Origin: JBOGFI01 sp050743365
GTDB lineage: Bacteria > Actinomycetota > Acidimicrobiia > IMCC26256 > JACDBD01
DNA length: 30,504 nt
Reading direction: 5' to 3'
NCBI GenBank assembly: GCA_050743365.1
Contig: JBOGFI010000144.1
Location: 1-30,504 of the forward strand
Shown: positions 22,428 through 29,568 of the stretch, piece after piece
Layout of the letters: each line of letters starts with the position of its first letter
Position numbering within the stretch: position 1 is the stretch's first letter
The notes under the pieces: model-generated
The model's input: the letters and a program-made list of their open reading frames with translations, nothing else
What the model was told of the DNA's origin: nothing
The model's database searches: none
Position numbers and translations under genes: made by a program

Positions 22428-24116
22428 CTAGAACTCGCCCACCTCGCCGACCCGGACACGCTCGATGGCGAGGATCGCCACTGCGGTGAGCAGCATCAGG
22501 ATGGTGCTGGCCGCCATGGCGGCGCCGAAGTTGAGCGGACCGGGCTGGCCCAGCAGCCGGAAGATCACCACCGGCAGGGTGGGGTAGTCGGGCCGGGCGA
22601 TGAAGATCGTGGCCCCGAACTCGCCCAGTGAGATGGCGAACGCGAACCCGGCCGCCACCAGCACGGCGCGAGCCACGATCGGGAGGTCGACCTCCCGCCA
22701 CACGCGCGCCGGCGACGCGCCGAGCACCGCGGCGACCTCGCGCAGGCGCTGGTCGATCGAGCGGAGCACCGGCGTCATGGTGCGGACCACGAACGGCACC
22801 GCTACCAGCGCGTGCGCGATCGGGATCAACCACGCCGAGCCCCGCAGGTCGAGGGGCGGGTGGTCGAGCGCGACCAGGAACCCGAACCCGACCGTCACCG
22901 CCGAGGTGCCCAGCGGCAGCATCAGCAGCGTGTCGACTCCCCGCAGCAGTCGATGCCGGCCGGGCCGGGCCGTCCGCGACACCAGCGCGACCGCGGCCAG
23001 CCCGCCGACCACCACGGCCATGACGGTGGCAGCCGCCGCGAACAGGAGCGAGTTCCGGATCGCCTCCGCCGGCGGCACGAACAGCGAGCTGCCCCTCCGC
23101 AGCTCGGAGAGCCCCCGGTAGAACCCCAACCCGTAGCCCCCTTCGGTGGCGAACGAGCGCTCCACCAGCACGGCGAGCGGCCCGCCCAGCAGCGCCGCCA
23201 TCACGCCGAGGTTGGCGGCGAGAAGGCCTCGCTGTCGCCATCCGGCGGGCGGGCGTACCACCTCCGCCGCTGCCCGCAGCCGCAGCGCCTCGGCCCGCCG
23301 GCCCTGGAAGCGGGCCGACGCCGTGAGCAGCGTCACCACCGCCAGGAGCTGGACGACCGAGAGCGCGGCGGCCAGCCGAAGGTTCAGCAGCTCGGCCGTC
23401 TGCCGGTAGATCTCGACCTCGAGGGTTGCGTAGCGGGGACCGCCGAGGATGAGGATCACGCCGAACGACGTGAACGTGAACAAGAACACGATGGAAGCCG
23501 CGGCCGCGATCGCGGGTCGCAGCGCCGGGAGCGTGACCGCCCGGAATGCGTGCCACGGGCTTGCCCCGAGCACGCGGGCAGCCTCCTCCTGGCGGGGGTC
23601 GAGGTGCGACCACAGTCCCCCGACGGTGCGGACGACGACGGCGTAGTTGAAGAAGACGTGGGCGATGAGGATGGCGGCCAGCGATTGCTCGAGCCCGAGC
23701 GCGGCGAGCGGGCCGTCCCCTCCTAGCAGGCTGCGGAACGCCGAGCCCACCACCACGGTGGGCAGCACGAACGGCACCGTGACGGCGGCGCGCAGCAGCC
23801 GGCGGCCGTGGAAGTCGTAGCGGGCGAGCACATACGCGCCAGGTAGCGCGACCACGACGGTGAGGACCGTCGACAGTGCGGCCTGCCAGAGGGTGAACCA
23901 CGCCACCTCGCGCAGCCCGCCGTCGGTGACCACACGCCCGAGAGGCTCGAGGTCGAGGCCTCCTCCCGCGGGCACGAGTCCGCGCCCGATGATCGATGCC
24001 ACGGGGTAAACGAAGAAGGTGGCGACGAACGCCGCCGGCACGACGAGCATCGCCGCGCTGCCTACGCGTGATGCGGTGGCTACCGCAGCACGGTGTCCGT
24101 CCACTCCTCGATCCAC
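22428..24116 (-). CDS. thiP: Thiamine ABC transporter, fused permease
   Basis: A 562-residue permease with two membrane halves, as in ThiP and FbpB, and about twelve helices. Each half carries an EAA loop that docks the ATPase: EEAARVLGASPWHAFRAVTL and REVAAVLGASPARVWREVDL. The first helix region is MLVVPAAFVATFFVYPVASI. The GTG at 24116 overlaps the end of thiB by 37 bases; a GTG at 24104 and an ATG at 24050 are alternatives. The ATG at 24050 leaves no cytoplasmic residues before the first helix, which is unusual. Specificity comes from the neighbouring ThiB and the upstream TPP riboswitch. Confidence 0.87.
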   Translation of the reverse strand: MDRGVDGHRAAVATASRVGSAAMLVVPAAFVATFFVYPVASIIGRGLVPAGGGLDLEPLGRVVTDGGLREVAWFTLWQAALSTVLTVVVALPGAYVLARYDFHGRRLLRAAVTVPFVLPTVVVGSAFRSLLGGDGPLAALGLEQSLAAILIAHVFFNYAVVVRTVGGLWSHLDPRQEEAARVLGASPWHAFRAVTLPALRPAIAAAASIVFLFTFTSFGVILILGGPRYATLEVEIYRQTAELLNLRLAAALSVVQLLAVVTLLTASARFQGRRAEALRLRAAAEVVRPPAGWRQRGLLAANLGVMAALLGGPLAVLVERSFATEGGYGLGFYRGLSELRRGSSLFVPPAEAIRNSLLFAAAATVMAVVVGGLAAVALVSRTARPGRHRLLRGVDTLLMLPLGTSAVTVGFGFLVALDHPPLDLRGSAWLIPIAHALVAVPFVVRTMTPVLRSIDQRLREVAAVLGASPARVWREVDLPIVARAVLVAAGFAFAISLGEFGATIFIARPDYPTLPVVIFRLLGQPGPLNFGAAMAASTILMLLTAVAILAIERVRVGEVGEF

Positions 24117-25129
24117 CGCTCGCGGTTGTCGCCGATCTCCTCGGGAGGAAGCGTTAGCGGCTGCTCCGGCACCTCGGCGAAGTTGGCGAACACCTCGGGC
24201 AGCTCGACGCCGTCACGCACGGGGAAGACGAACATGTTGAGCGGGACGTCCTCCTGGAAGCGCTCCGACAGCATGAAGTCGACGAGCTCGCGGGCCGCCG
24301 CCTCGTTGTCGGTCCCCCTCAGGATCCCCACGAACTCGATCTGGGCGAAGCAGCTCGCGATCTGTGTGCCGATGGGCGACTCGGCGGGCTGCGGGTCGGA
24401 GAAGTACACCGCCGCCGCCGGGCTCGAGGCGTACGACACCACCAGCGGTCGGTCCCCCCGGCCCTCGCCGGCGCTGAAGTCACCGTTGTAGGCCTCTTCC
24501 CAGCCGGACACGACCTTCACGTCGTTGTCGCGTAGCTGCTCCCAGTAGTCGCGCCAGCCGTCCTCGCCGAACGCGGCGATGGTCGCGAGCACGAAGGCGA
24601 GGCCGGGCGAGCTCGTGGCCGGGTTCTCGGCCACGAGCAGCCCGCCGTACTCGGGTTCGGCGAGATCGTCGAGCGCGAACGGCACCGGTACGCCCTCGTC
24701 CGCCAAGAACTCCTTGTCGTAGTTGACGCACACATCGCCGTGGTCCACGGGCGTGAGCCGGTGCCGCGGGTCGAGCTGGTACTGCTCGGGCACATCGGCC
24801 AGCTGAGGCGACTCGTACCGCACGAAGATCCCGGACTCGGTGGCGCGGGTCAGGAAGGTGTTGTCGACGCCGAAGAAGAGGTCACCGAGCGGGTCGTCCT
24901 TCGTGAGGATCGTCTGGTTCAACGCCGCGCCGGCGTCCCCCGACGGCAGCACGTCCACCTCCACTCCCGTCTGCTCGGTGAACTGGTTCAGGACGTCGTC
25001 GGAGACTGCGAACGAGTCGTGGGTGACGAGGGTGAGGGTGTCGGCTCCGCCGTCGCCCGACGACCCGTCGGAGCCGCAGGCGGCGGCCACGAGCGCGATG
25101 GCGACGACGAGACCGGTGGGTCCGCGCAT
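24080..25129 (-). CDS. thiB: Thiamine ABC transporter, substrate-binding lipoprotein
   Basis: A 349-residue periplasmic-binding-type protein. A lipoprotein signal peptide (LVVAIALVAAAC) places the lipidated residue at C18, followed by a Gly/Ser/Asp linker. The mature part begins LTLVTHDSFAVSDDVLNQF and EQTGVEVDVL, typical of the ThiB/TbpA family. DLFFGVDNTFLTRATESGIF and DHGDVCVNYDKEFLADEGVP are further family blocks. It would deliver thiamine or its phosphates to ThiPQ at the outer face of the membrane. The ATG starts 2 bases after the thiN stop, so the two are coupled. Confidence 0.9.
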   Translation of the reverse strand: MRGPTGLVVAIALVAAACGSDGSSGDGGADTLTLVTHDSFAVSDDVLNQFTEQTGVEVDVLPSGDAGAALNQTILTKDDPLGDLFFGVDNTFLTRATESGIFVRYESPQLADVPEQYQLDPRHRLTPVDHGDVCVNYDKEFLADEGVPVPFALDDLAEPEYGGLLVAENPATSSPGLAFVLATIAAFGEDGWRDYWEQLRDNDVKVVSGWEEAYNGDFSAGEGRGDRPLVVSYASSPAAAVYFSDPQPAESPIGTQIASCFAQIEFVGILRGTDNEAAARELVDFMLSERFQEDVPLNMFVFPVRDGVELPEVFANFAEVPEQPLTLPPEEIGDNRERWIEEWTDTVLR

Positions 25130-25131
25130 GG

Positions 25132-25797
25132 TCAGACCGGCCCGGGTTCAGGCTCGGGTTGCACGGCGAGGAGTGTGCCGGTCTCGAGCGAGACCCGGGC
25201 GACCGGCTGGATGAGCTCGTTGCTGATGCCGCGGGTGGAGCCGGGAAGCAGCTCCTCGCCACGGAGTGGGTAGCGCAGGCCTTCGGTGCGCACACCCCGC
25301 GCCGGGCCGCCGACGGCGAGCAGGGAGCAAAGGTCACCCGGCGCGCCCCGGAGCGCGGCTTCGGAGCGCACCACGGTGAGGAGGGCGGCCCCGGTGACCC
25401 ATTCGACCGCGGCGCCGTCGGCGGCCGGGCCCGCCAGTGCGAGCGCGTTGGCGAGGAAGTGGTCGAGGCGGCCTCCGTAGCCACCGGCGACGACGACGCG
25501 GGTCGCGCCGCGGGCGCGGGCGGCGCGCAGCGCGAGCTCGAGGTCGGTCTGTTCCTTCTCGGCGGGGTGACGTTCGACCTGGGTACCGGCGTGGGCAGCC
25601 GTGTCCAGGACACCCGGCTCGACCGAGTCGAGGTCGCCCACGACCAGGTCGACGTGCCGGCCGAGGGCGAGCGCGTGCCCGAGCCCCGAGTCGGCCGCGA
25701 TCACCAGCGCGTCCGCGGGCAGCCGCACGGCCACCCGCTCGGGCACGGGCTCACCGCCGGCGAAGACGAGGACGGTCGCCTCGGCCGCCTCCACCAC
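25132..25797 (-). CDS. thiN: Thiamine pyrophosphokinase
   Basis: A 221-residue enzyme that uses ATP to turn thiamine into thiamine diphosphate. VFAGGEPVPERV and VIAADSGLGHALAL open the N-terminal Rossmann-like domain. VVGDLDSV (G54-D55-L56-D57-S58) is the nucleotide and Mg site. EKEQTDLELALRAA and GGYGGRLDHFLANAL are the other conserved blocks. The C-terminal beta domain would bind thiamine. The start is a GTG (followed by a second GTG) with GGAGGAGGG ending 6 bases upstream. It is the first gene after the TPP riboswitch, coupling salvage phosphorylation with uptake. Confidence 0.92.
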   Translation of the reverse strand: MVEAAEATVLVFAGGEPVPERVAVRLPADALVIAADSGLGHALALGRHVDLVVGDLDSVEPGVLDTAAHAGTQVERHPAEKEQTDLELALRAARARGATRVVVAGGYGGRLDHFLANALALAGPAADGAAVEWVTGAALLTVVRSEAALRGAPGDLCSLLAVGGPARGVRTEGLRYPLRGEELLPGSTRGISNELIQPVARVSLETGTLLAVQPEPEPGPV

Positions 25798-25803
25798 TAG
25801 GGT

Positions 25804-25842
25804 CCCTCCTCCGCGCGCGGCCCCGACCGCCCGGGAGAGAGA
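25804..25842 (-). promoter_or_regulatory. Expression platform of the TPP riboswitch, including the thiN ribosome site
   Basis: Going down the minus strand, a pyrimidine tract (25833-25845) follows the aptamer. CGGTCGGGG (25829-25821) comes next and can pair exactly with CCCCGACCG (25889-25881) inside the aptamer. The ribosome site GGAGGAGGG (25812-25804) follows. No T-run is present, so translational control is more likely than termination. The proposed switch: without TPP the 9-bp long-range stem forms and traps the pyrimidine tract; with TPP the tract is free to mask the purine-rich ribosome site. Confidence 0.6.
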
Positions 25843-25843
25843 G

Positions 25844-25940
25844 GACTCCCTGCGCCGGTATGACCCGGATCAGGTTCTGACGGTCGGGGGCTTCGTGCCC
25901 TCCCTCTCAGCCCGGCGCACCGGGCTCCCGCGTAGAAGCC
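25844..25940 (-). promoter_or_regulatory. TPP riboswitch (THI-box) aptamer
   Basis: The minus strand holds the THI-box signatures in order: CGGGAGCCCGGTG, CTGAGAGGG, AACCTGATCCGGGTCATACC, GGCGCAGGGA. Stem P1 can form between 25935-25940 and 25844-25849. P2 forms between ACGCGGG (25933-25927) and CCCG/CGT around 25880-25889 with a small bulge. The P3 region has GCCCGG and CCGGGC, and an extra GGGC/GCCC hairpin follows the CTGAGA. It binds thiamine diphosphate and should reduce expression of thiN-thiB-thiP-thiQ. It begins only about 30 bases after the stop of the YncE-like gene, so its promoter is either in the end of that gene or shared with it. Confidence 0.95.
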
Positions 25941-25968
25941 AGCCTAGCGCCCTCGATGCCGGGTGGGC

Positions 25969-27141
25969 TCAGCGGAAGTTGCCGGTGTGCCCCAGGCTGT
26001 AGCGCCCGGGCTGGGGAAACAGGGCGAGACCGTGAGGCCCGCCACCGACCCGGATCCGGCGGATGAGCTGGCCCGTGCTCGTGTCGATCACGTACACCTC
26101 GCCGTGGTAGCGGCCGCTCAGCCACAGCTGCGACCCGTCCGTCGAGACACCCCCCATGTCGGGGCTGCCGCCGAACGCCCAGTTGGCGACCGCCTGCCGG
26201 GTGACGAAGTCGATGACGGTGACCGATCCCGCAAGACGGTTGCTCACGTACAGCTTGGTCGCGTCTCGGCTCTGGTAGAGGCCGTGGGCCCCGCTGCCCG
26301 TGGGGACGAACCCGATCTCGGTCATCGCGTCGGGGTCGACGATCGACACGCCGCCCCGGGCCTGATTCGCCACGTAGAACACGCTGCCGTCGGGCGAGAG
26401 CTTCACGTCGATCGGCTCTCCTCCCACCTCGAGTTCGCCGACCAGCTGCATGTTCTCGATGTCGAGCTTCACGACCCACCCGGAGAACTCGCAGCTGGCG
26501 ATGGCGGTTTTGCCGTCGGCGCTGAAGTCGAGGTGGTTGACTCCTCGGTGGGGGATCTCCACGCTGGCGATGAGCTCCCACGTCTCGGGATCGCGGAAGT
26601 CGACCTGGCTGTTGCGCTCGGCCATCACGACGGCCTTCGTGCCGTCGGGCGTGAAGTAGAGGTTGTAGGGGTCGTCGACCGGGATCTCGGGGCCGGGCTT
26701 CCCGGTGCGGGGGTCGATCGGGGTCAGTGAGTTGCCCTGGTTGTTGTTGACGTAAAGGGTCTGCATGTCGTAGGAGGGGACGACGTGCTGGGGGAGCCGG
26801 CCGACGGGGTAGCTGTCGACGACCTCGAAGGTCGTCGGGTCGATGACGTCGACGGTCGCCGACTCGCCGTTGGGGACGTAGACGCGGACGGGGATGTCCT
26901 TCACCGACTCGTCGAGGTTGCCGGCGAGGGTGTGCTCGTACACGTTCACCGGCGCGGGCGCTTCGGGAGCCGAAACCGGCGCGGGCGCCGGCACGGGTGT
27001 TTCCTCCCGCGACGCGGTGTTCTTCGCCTTGACACCCGATCCGCCGTCTCCGCCGCCACCGGAGCATGCGACGGCCGCGGCAAGACCGAGCGAGATCAGG
27101 ATGGCCCTCAGCGAGCGACGCACCGACGCGCAGCCTCGCAC
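25969..27141 (-). CDS. YncE-like beta-propeller lipoprotein
   Basis: A 390-residue secreted lipoprotein. The signal LRAILISLGLAAAVAC ends at lipid-bearing C26, then a Gly/Ser run and a Pro/Ala linker (TPVPAPAPVSAPEAPAPV). The rest is a seven-bladed-type propeller with repeated units such as ATVDVIDPTTFEVVDSYPVG, TLYVNNNQGNSLTPIDPRTG, VFYVANQARGGVSIVDPDAM, KLYVSNRLAGSVTVIDFVTR and GEVYVIDTSTGQLIRRIRVG. No catalytic residues are recognised. Binding of a ligand, DNA or protein at the cell surface is possible. The start is a GTG at 27141; a GTG at 27123 would also leave an intact signal peptide. It lies directly upstream of the TPP riboswitch on the same strand; no functional link to thiamine is evident. 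Confidence 0.82.
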   Translation of the reverse strand: MRGCASVRRSLRAILISLGLAAAVACSGGGGDGGSGVKAKNTASREETPVPAPAPVSAPEAPAPVNVYEHTLAGNLDESVKDIPVRVYVPNGESATVDVIDPTTFEVVDSYPVGRLPQHVVPSYDMQTLYVNNNQGNSLTPIDPRTGKPGPEIPVDDPYNLYFTPDGTKAVVMAERNSQVDFRDPETWELIASVEIPHRGVNHLDFSADGKTAIASCEFSGWVVKLDIENMQLVGELEVGGEPIDVKLSPDGSVFYVANQARGGVSIVDPDAMTEIGFVPTGSGAHGLYQSRDATKLYVSNRLAGSVTVIDFVTRQAVANWAFGGSPDMGGVSTDGSQLWLSGRYHGEVYVIDTSTGQLIRRIRVGGGPHGLALFPQPGRYSLGHTGNFR

Positions 27142-27185
27142 GCGGCGGGGCGGACTGTCAGAGCCGTGCTGGCCCAGATGACAGC

Positions 27186-28238
27186 ATGACCGCCGTGCCG
27201 GAAGAGCGAGGCCCGAGGCCTGGCCGGCGGGCGGTCGTCATTGCGCTCGAGGTCTTCACGGTCGCGCTGGCGCTGCACCTGCTGGCCCCGCGCATCGCCG
27301 GCTTCGAGAAGGTCGGCCGAGCCATCGCGCGCGGAAGCTGGCTCTCGATCGTCGCGCTCGTCGTGTTCGAGGCCGCCAGTCTCCTCGCATACGGCGAGCT
27401 CGTTCGCGTGGTGCTGCGGTCGATGGGGGAGCGCGTCTCGTTGGGGCTGGTGCAGCGCACCACGCTGGTCGGCACGTCGTTGGGTCGCACGCTGCCGGGC
27501 GGCACGACCACCGCGCTGGCGATCGTGGTGAACAGGCTGCGGCGGGCCGGGCTCGACGGTGTGCGCAGCACCGCCGCGCTCGCGACGAGCGGCCTGCTGT
27601 CGTCCTTCGTCCTCGCACTCCTGCTGGTGCCGGCGGTCGCGATCGCGATCGTGGGTGGTGAGCACGGCGGCGTCGCCCTCGCGGCCGGTCTGGCCGCGGC
27701 CGCGATCGTGGCCGTCGTCGGCGCCATCGTGCCCGCCGTCCGGCATCCCGAAGCGTGCGGTGACGCGGTCGAGCGCGTGCTCCGCATGGTCGTCCCGAGA
27801 GCGCTGTGGCATCACGTCGACCCGGTGGTCGCGGGCCGGGTGGCAGCGCACGCCGTGACCGGCATCCGCCTGCTGGTCAACGACCGTCCCGCGCTCCTGC
27901 GAGGGCTCGGGTTCGCGGCCGCCAACTGGCTGCTCGACGTGGCCGCGCTGACCGCGGTGGCCGTGACCGTGGGCCGGGGCACGCCGCTGACCGCGATCCT
28001 GCTCGTCTACGTGGTCGGGCAGCTCGCGGCGGCGATCCCGCTCACGCCCGGCGGAGTCGGCATCGTGGAGACGGCGATGATCGGGTCGTTCGTCGCCTCC
28101 GGCGCCCCGGTCGACGCCGCCACCGCCACCGTCCTCGGTTGGCGGCTGTTCAGCTACTGGCTGCCGATCGTGGCCGGGCTCGGGCTCCTTCCCACGCTGC
28201 CGCGGCGCCGCGCCCAACCGGCCGGAGACGCCGCCTGA
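27186..28238 (+). CDS. Lysylphosphatidylglycerol synthase/UPF0104-type membrane protein
   Basis: A 350-residue integral membrane protein with about eight helices, resembling the flippase-like domain of MprF and UPF0104 proteins. Family hallmarks are GTSLGRTLPGGTTTALAIVV in the first half and VVGQLAAAIPLTPGGVGIVE in the second, the latter being the conserved PLTPGGVGxxE loop. No soluble aminoacyl-transferase domain is attached, so lipid translocation or support of envelope lipid metabolism is more likely than lysyl transfer. The ATG at 27186 lacks a clear ribosome site. It is divergent from the YncE-like gene with a 44-base gap. Confidence 0.83.
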   Translation: MTAVPEERGPRPGRRAVVIALEVFTVALALHLLAPRIAGFEKVGRAIARGSWLSIVALVVFEAASLLAYGELVRVVLRSMGERVSLGLVQRTTLVGTSLGRTLPGGTTTALAIVVNRLRRAGLDGVRSTAALATSGLLSSFVLALLLVPAVAIAIVGGEHGGVALAAGLAAAAIVAVVGAIVPAVRHPEACGDAVERVLRMVVPRALWHHVDPVVAGRVAAHAVTGIRLLVNDRPALLRGLGFAAANWLLDVAALTAVAVTVGRGTPLTAILLVYVVGQLAAAIPLTPGGVGIVETAMIGSFVASGAPVDAATATVLGWRLFSYWLPIVAGLGLLPTLPRRRAQPAGDAA

Positions 28239-28274
28239 CGCGCGATGTCTGCGTCGAGCCGGCTCGGGGAACAG

Positions 28275-28280
28275 TACGGT
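28275..28280 (+). promoter_or_regulatory. Candidate -10 element before the amino acid dehydrogenase
   Basis: TACGGT fits TANNNT and ends 10 bases before the ATG at 28291, in a 52-base gap. No good Shine-Dalgarno sequence is present, so a leaderless or near-leaderless mRNA is possible. This is a pattern match only. Confidence 0.3.
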
Positions 28281-28290
28281 CGGATGTGAG

Positions 28291-29568
28291 ATGACAGGTT
28301 CGGTCACGGAGCTGATGGCGGAGGCCGGCCACGAGCAGGTGGTCTTCGTGGCCGACGAGCCGACCGGGCTCCGGGCGGTCATCGCCATCCACTCCACCGC
28401 CCTGGGACCGTCGCTGGGCGGCATCCGCTTCTGGCGTTACGACAGTGAGCACGACGCCCTCGTCGACGTGCTGCGGCTGTCGGAGGCGATGAGCCTGAAG
28501 GCGGCGGTCGCCGGGCTCCACCAGGGTGGCGGCAAGACGGTGGTGATGCGCGACGACCCGACTGCCCCGCGCAGCGAGGCGCTCCTGCGGGCGCTGGGCC
28601 GCGCGGTCGAGGACCTCGGCGGGCGCTACATCGCGGCCGAGGACATGGGCGCCACGCCCGGCGACATGAACGCGATCGCACTCGAGACGCGCTGGGTGAC
28701 CGGCGTGGACGGCCCCGGGGGCTCGGGCGACCCGTCGCCGGTCACCGCGTTCGGAGTGCTGCAGGCCATGCGAGCGGTGATGTTCGAGCTCGACGGCGAC
28801 CGGTCGCTCGAGGGCAAGAGGGTGGTGGTGCAGGGTGTGGGGCACGTCGGCTCGCACCTGGCGGAGTTGCTGGTGCAGGCGGGAGCGTCGGTGGGTGTCG
28901 CCGACCTCGCCGGTGACCGGGTGGAGACGCTCGCCCGGGCCCACGGTGTCGACGCGCTCTCCCACGACACCGTGCTCCAAGAGCCCTGCGACGTCCTCGC
29001 ACCTTGCGCGCTAGGGGCGGTCCTGAACGCCGAGAGCGTGCCCCGGCTCCGGTGCCGGGCGGTGGCGGGAGCCGCCAACAACCAGCTGCTCGACGACGAG
29101 GACGGCGACGCGTTGGCGGAGCGCAGGATCCTCTACGCCCCCGATTTCGTGGTAAGCGGGGGCGGCGTCATCAACATCGCCGAGGAGTTCGTGGGGTACG
29201 ACCGCGAGCGTGCCCTCGCACGCACGGCCGGCATCGAGCAGACCCTGGGCCGCGTGTTCGCGCTGTCACGTGAGCTCGGCGTGCCTCCGGCCCGCGCGGC
29301 CGAGGCGATCGCGCGCCGTCGCATCGTCGAGGAGGGCGCTGGTCGCCGGTGGCGACCGGGGGACCCCGCGGCATGGACGAACGGCGAGCCCCTGCGCACA
29401 CTGCGGCCCCAGCCGGTGGAGTCGAGGAGTCGCGAAGGCCTGCCAGCCCCTGGCTCGCCGCCAGGATTGCGCGGGAGCGGCGAGCGGCCCGGAGGGCGGG
29501 CGCCGGGTATCCCGGCGCCCGAGCGAGCGCGACCAGAGAGGAAGGCCTGCCAGGCTGGTCTCAGGTGA
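28291..29568 (+). CDS. Leu/Val/Phe/Glu dehydrogenase family protein with an extended C-terminus
   Basis: A 425-residue NAD-dependent amino acid dehydrogenase, closest in layout to leucine dehydrogenase. ALGPSLGGIRFWRY and SLKAAVAGLHQGGGKTVV give the substrate-site K70 and catalytic K82. GVGHVGSHLAELLVQAGASV is the Rossmann dinucleotide loop. PCALGAVLNAESVPRL and AGAANNQLLDDEDGDAL complete the coenzyme domain. It would deaminate a branched-chain or aromatic amino acid reversibly. Family members usually end near 350-370 residues. Here the frame runs on, and residues from about 382 (REGLPAPGSPPGLRGSGE and beyond) are Pro/Gly/Arg-rich and encoded by repeat copy D. The stop overlaps the end of ftsY by 8 bases. 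Confidence 0.85.
   Translation: MTGSVTELMAEAGHEQVVFVADEPTGLRAVIAIHSTALGPSLGGIRFWRYDSEHDALVDVLRLSEAMSLKAAVAGLHQGGGKTVVMRDDPTAPRSEALLRALGRAVEDLGGRYIAAEDMGATPGDMNAIALETRWVTGVDGPGGSGDPSPVTAFGVLQAMRAVMFELDGDRSLEGKRVVVQGVGHVGSHLAELLVQAGASVGVADLAGDRVETLARAHGVDALSHDTVLQEPCDVLAPCALGAVLNAESVPRLRCRAVAGAANNQLLDDEDGDALAERRILYAPDFVVSGGGVINIAEEFVGYDRERALARTAGIEQTLGRVFALSRELGVPPARAAEAIARRRIVEEGAGRRWRPGDPAAWTNGEPLRTLRPQPVESRSREGLPAPGSPPGLRGSGERPGGRAPGIPAPERARPERKACQAGLR
29434..29553 (+). repeat. Dispersed hairpin repeat, copy D, flanked by 13-base direct repeats
   Basis: GAAGGCCTGCCAG occurs at 29434-29446 and again at 29541-29553, 107 bases apart. Between them is a 10-bp hairpin (GGGCGCCGGG, loop TAT, CCCGGCGCCC) followed by GAGCGAGCGCGACC. 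A shorter CTGGC/GCCAG stem lies nearer the first repeat. The block at 29434-29449 is the inverted match of 16 bases in copy A. This copy lies within the reading frame of the dehydrogenase and next to the ftsY stop. Confidence 0.65.
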
